DNA of 7,719 bases from Clostridia bacterium (lineage in GTDB: Bacteria > Bacillota > Clostridia > Oscillospirales > Acutalibacteraceae), in the NCBI GenBank assembly GCA_900764115.1, contig CAAFMR010000256.1, positions 1 to 7,719 on the forward strand. The letters run 5' to 3'. Below, in pieces: positions 6,801 through 7,719 of this stretch (positions are counted from its first letter, which is position 1; every line of letters starts with the position of its first letter). The position numbers and the translations under genes are program-made. The notes under the pieces were generated by a model that saw nothing but the letters and a program-made list of their open reading frames with translations, was not told the DNA's origin and searched no databases.

Positions 6801-7649
6801 AAAGCTCACGTAATCATCGGAGCCGTTAACGCTCAACTGACCGTCGGTCAGTTGAGCCATATTCTTTCCGTCCTTTGTCGTCCAAGGAGTGGCAACGTTA
6901 TACGGATTGCCAGTAGGCGTCAGACCCGCCAGCAGGTTGTTTTCCGGGGCGGCGGTCACCGCCCGGTAGCTGCCCACCTCGGCATCGTTCCACTCCTCCT
7001 GCGCCACATACACGCCGATTTCGCCGATGCGCAGCGAGCCGTACCAGATATTGGAGATGCGCTGCCCGTTCAAAAAGGCGTTCGGCTCCTCCCTTTCCTC
7101 CTTTGTGCCGTCGGCGCAGTAGAATTCAAAGCCCACATACCGTCCCGTCTTGGCGGTGTCTGCTTTGAATTGCCACTGATCCCCGGTGATATCGAATTTC
7201 TCCGCTTGCACCACCCGATTTTGCTCAGCGTACAGGTCAGCGGAGTTGTCCGCCACATAAACACGAATGAGGTGGGGCGCATATAGACTTCCCTCTCCGG
7301 AGGACGCCACCACAAAATCCTGTAACGCATAGGTCTGCCCCAAATCGTAGGTCAGCGGCAACCAATCGCCCCACGGTGCTGTGAAGATCGTGCGGGCGGC
7401 GACATCGCCGTTTTGACACAGCTGACCATCGGTGGAGGTCGCCAGCACGGTATTATCCTTGGGAATCCACGGATTTTCGCCCCAGGTGGGGGTCACCCCC
7501 GCCAGCAGGTTCGGACGCTGCAGCACTGCGGCGCCCTCGTCCAACCGCGCCCAGCTGCCTTTCGTTGCCGCTGTCCATTGCACCGTCTGCGCCTGCGCCA
7601 GCACCAGTCCGGCAGGCAGCATAGACAACAGCAGCGCGGCAATCAGCAC
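3840..7649 (-). CDS. Large multi-module discoidin-like surface protein with C-terminal membrane anchor
   Basis: Predicted exported glycan-binding or adhesion protein of 1269 residues from the GTG at 7647-7649; no enzyme motif was recognised. Order of parts: signal peptide hydrophobic core (1-20, cleavage about LAQA/QT); four tandem modules of about 195 residues (22-215, 216-410, 412-607, 608-805); a divergent fifth discoidin-like module (about 814-1036); an unrecognised beta-rich region (1037-1235); a membrane helix (about 1236-1255) and a RRKRR tail. Each tandem module opens with W-x-x-A-x-x-GS and a N-x-L-x-G-x-TP motif, has a central DG-x-L-x-x-NG turn, and ends with YVGF-x-x-Y ... RIGE-I/L-GVY. 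Those last strands are typical of F5/8 type C (galactose-binding-like) folds. No LPXTG motif is present. It is the first gene of an operon with the GH26 gene, overlapping it by four bases, so a role in holding the polysaccharide near the enzyme is likely. The GTG start has no Shine-Dalgarno sequence; an in-frame extension to an ATT at 7677-7679 would give a normal basic signal peptide (ISRKSRCIAAVLIA), blocked further up by TAG. Confidence 0.8.
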   Translation of the reverse strand: MLIAALLLSMLPAGLVLAQAQTVQWTAATKGSWARLDEGAAVLQRPNLLAGVTPTWGENPWIPKDNTVLATSTDGQLCQNGDVAARTIFTAPWGDWLPLTYDLGQTYALQDFVVASSGEGSLYAPHLIRVYVADNSADLYAEQNRVVQAEKFDITGDQWQFKADTAKTGRYVGFEFYCADGTKEEREEPNAFLNGQRISNIWYGSLRIGEIGVYVAQEEWNDAEVGSYRAVTAAPENNLLAGLTPTGNPYNVATPWTTKDGKNMAQLTDGQLSVNGSDDYVSFELYGAGQGSGDWRQFTFDMGAVQTVREFLLGSCGGDNAGLRECWVQVYAGTDRDALYSDGNKVAERKGLTATERNVLLRAAQAVAAQYVGFRLYTPAGCAWGNDSEGFGVGPWYDTRRVGELGAYAEKPAQNEWSQAAKGSWMRLTDDAPVLQRPNRLAGVTPTWGENPWMPKDNTVLATSTDGKLCQNGAASTIFTAPWGDWLPLTYDLGRSYEVQDFVVASSGEGSLYAPHLIRIYVADSPDDLYTEQNRVVQAEKFDITGDQWQFKADTAKTGRYVGFEFYCADGTKEETEEPNAFLNGQRISNIWYGSLRIGEIGVYSETATNSWTQATVGSWRRLNDTAEILQEPNRLNGITPFSGAVREPLLPKDDTVLAVSTDGKLCLNGDTAARTIFPAPYGDWIQMSYKLDAIYALQQFALAGSGEGSGYVPHLIRIYVGANLSNLYAEENRVVQAEKFDVTGQDWEFQAAEARQGQYVGFELYCPDGTKSEAEEPNAYLNGRKISEIWYACLRIGEIGAYGDRVGDAPPDPVDLIAGKEPTDAFQIEARGIDNRTAVNEKGEPGTGNTGTLEDAMALVFEEPASNLTDGDYSTRGATSHGVKIPMKNEYDMDYQLLQYDTPWQVLVYHLGGESKLSEIRVTSSDEYNYHLAGVQYYAAYRYADLFKNESLLYTTGGEYYHYDAENERYMQDVERDTHNQRTLSYTLTPAQAAGTYRFVAVVVTRPYGTYDRTYPEQRVVGYASARMSEIEVEGVLTQPEVPPTTAYEQQTVLGTVRVQVAQLNADDTDFFETVLHGFTLEAAALPADVERHTYGNWLTVDGEQMYTIRLVDGTGTPLTDAQLGGRLVGITLPATAAYHQTVGRVRDGGIAPMLNAYTRPDGTIQASALNYPVYHNLENNREDAIIRTASVSLVYLKFNDLDTINRLNGRRANTPLQAVFVAGESRLASAASVWRFAAGGGAVMLLLAAGFAVRRKRRAAGKGGESV
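3851..3860 (-). promoter_or_regulatory. Ribosome binding site deciding the GH26 start
   Basis: AAAGGAGGGG on the minus strand, 7 bases before the ATG at 3841-3843. It lies inside the last codons of the upstream gene, as expected in coupled genes, and rules out the earlier in-frame start at 3945, which would add an Arg/Cys-rich leader before the signal peptide. Confidence 0.85.
5235..5828 (-). repeat. Tandem module 4 of the large surface protein
   Basis: Residues about 608-805. It begins SWTQATVGSWRRL, carries NRLNGITPFSG, STDGKLCLNG and ENRVVQAEKFDVTG, and ends YACLRIGEIGAY. It belongs with modules 1 and 3 but is clearly older in sequence divergence. Confidence 0.78.
5829..6416 (-). repeat. 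Tandem module 3 of the large surface protein
   Basis: Residues about 412-607. It begins EWSQAAKGSWMRL and ends YGSLRIGEIGVY. Nearly the same as module 1, with a two-codon deletion at QNGAASTIF (module 1: QNGDVAARTIF). Confidence 0.8.
5841..6056 (-). repeat. Near-identical repeat tract, copy in module 3
   Basis: Direct repeat partner of 7011-7226. Differences are at 5871, 5910 and 5923; the last changes Arg to Thr in the stretch KEE(R/T)EEPN. Confidence 0.9.
6420..7004 (-). repeat. Tandem module 2 of the large surface protein (divergent)
   Basis: Residues about 216-410. It keeps the frame of the other modules (EWNDAEVGSYRAV, NLLAGLTPTGNPY, LTDGQLSVNG, YVGFRLY, RRVGELGAY), but its core differs strongly, including a Cys-containing stretch LLGSCGGDNAGLREC. 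It probably binds a different ligand or has a different loop structure from modules 1 and 3. Confidence 0.75.
7005..7586 (-). repeat. Tandem module 1 of the large surface protein
   Basis: Residues about 22-215. It starts with QWTAATKGSWARL, carries NLLAGVTPTWGENPW and STDGQLCQNG, and ends with YGSLRIGEIGVY. It is most like module 3, with a 216-bp tract that is nearly identical at DNA level. Confidence 0.8.
7011..7226 (-). repeat. Near-identical repeat tract, copy in module 1
   Basis: 216 bases match the copy at 5841-6056 with only three substitutions (at 7041, 7080 and 7093). The flanking parts of the two modules match less well. The copies are 1170 bases (390 codons) apart and in direct orientation. 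Confidence 0.9.
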
Positions 7650-7680
7650 CGCGGCAATGCAGCGACTTTTGCGGCTAATC

Positions 7681-7708
7681 GTTATACTCTCTCCCTACTT
7701 TCTGTCAA
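7681..7708 (-). promoter_or_regulatory. Candidate promoter of the two-gene surface-protein operon
   Basis: On the minus strand a perfect -35 box TTGACA (7703-7708) is followed after 16 bases by TATAAC (7681-7686), a good housekeeping-type match. Transcription would start near 7675, leaving a leader of about 25 bases before the GTG at 7649 and no Shine-Dalgarno sequence in it. The purine run AGGGAGAGAG lies in the spacer and would then not be in the mRNA. Confidence 0.5.
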
Positions 7709-7719
7709 ATTCGGACCAA

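Noticed and set aside
5235..7586. Tandem repeats as a CRISPR or mobile element
   Set aside because: The repeats are coding modules of about 585 bp in one continuous frame, with no spacers, transposase or terminal inverted repeats.

Overview
The window suggests a Gram-positive, GC-rich member of the Clostridia, possibly a gut Oscillospiraceae-type organism. The reasons are the GC-rich coding sequence, AGGAGG-type ribosome binding sites, a lipoprotein signal peptide, and two large secreted proteins held by a C-terminal membrane helix with a basic tail instead of an outer-membrane system. The taxonomic placement is inference only; there is no rRNA or marker gene here.

Layout. Positions 1-658 (+) hold the 3' part of an AraC-family transcriptional regulator. 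Its start lies outside the window and its reading frame is broken at a run of six T's near 154-159. A strong hairpin at 727-766 separates it from a convergent gene at 797-1327 (-), a small CAP/SCP-domain lipoprotein with its own clear promoter (1351-1379). The gene-free stretch 1328-1599 carries that promoter and two hairpins that probably end the upstream operon. From 7649 down to 1600 (-) lies a two-gene operon. The first gene (3840-7649) encodes a surface protein of about 1270 residues built from four tandem discoidin-like modules, a fifth divergent one, an unrecognised region and a membrane anchor. The second (1600-3843) overlaps it by four bases (ATGA) and encodes a secreted, membrane-anchored glycoside hydrolase of family 26 with a C-terminal F5/8 type C (CBM32-like) module.

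How the genes may work together. The ATGA overlap, shared architecture (signal peptide, carbohydrate-binding-like modules, C-terminal helix with Arg/Lys tail) and shared strand suggest a cell-surface pair. The large protein would bind a glycan and the GH26 enzyme would cut it, with a beta-mannan or related beta-glycan the default guess from the GH26 family. The AraC regulator could control such a system, but it is separated from it by the lipoprotein gene and the terminators, and no transporter is visible here.

Most unusual points: a 216-bp tract with only three differences between two non-adjacent modules of the large protein, which suggests recent duplication or gene conversion; a GH26 domain that keeps both catalytic glutamates but has lost neighbouring family residues; a conflict between promoter and translation start for the large gene; and the frameshift in the AraC gene.
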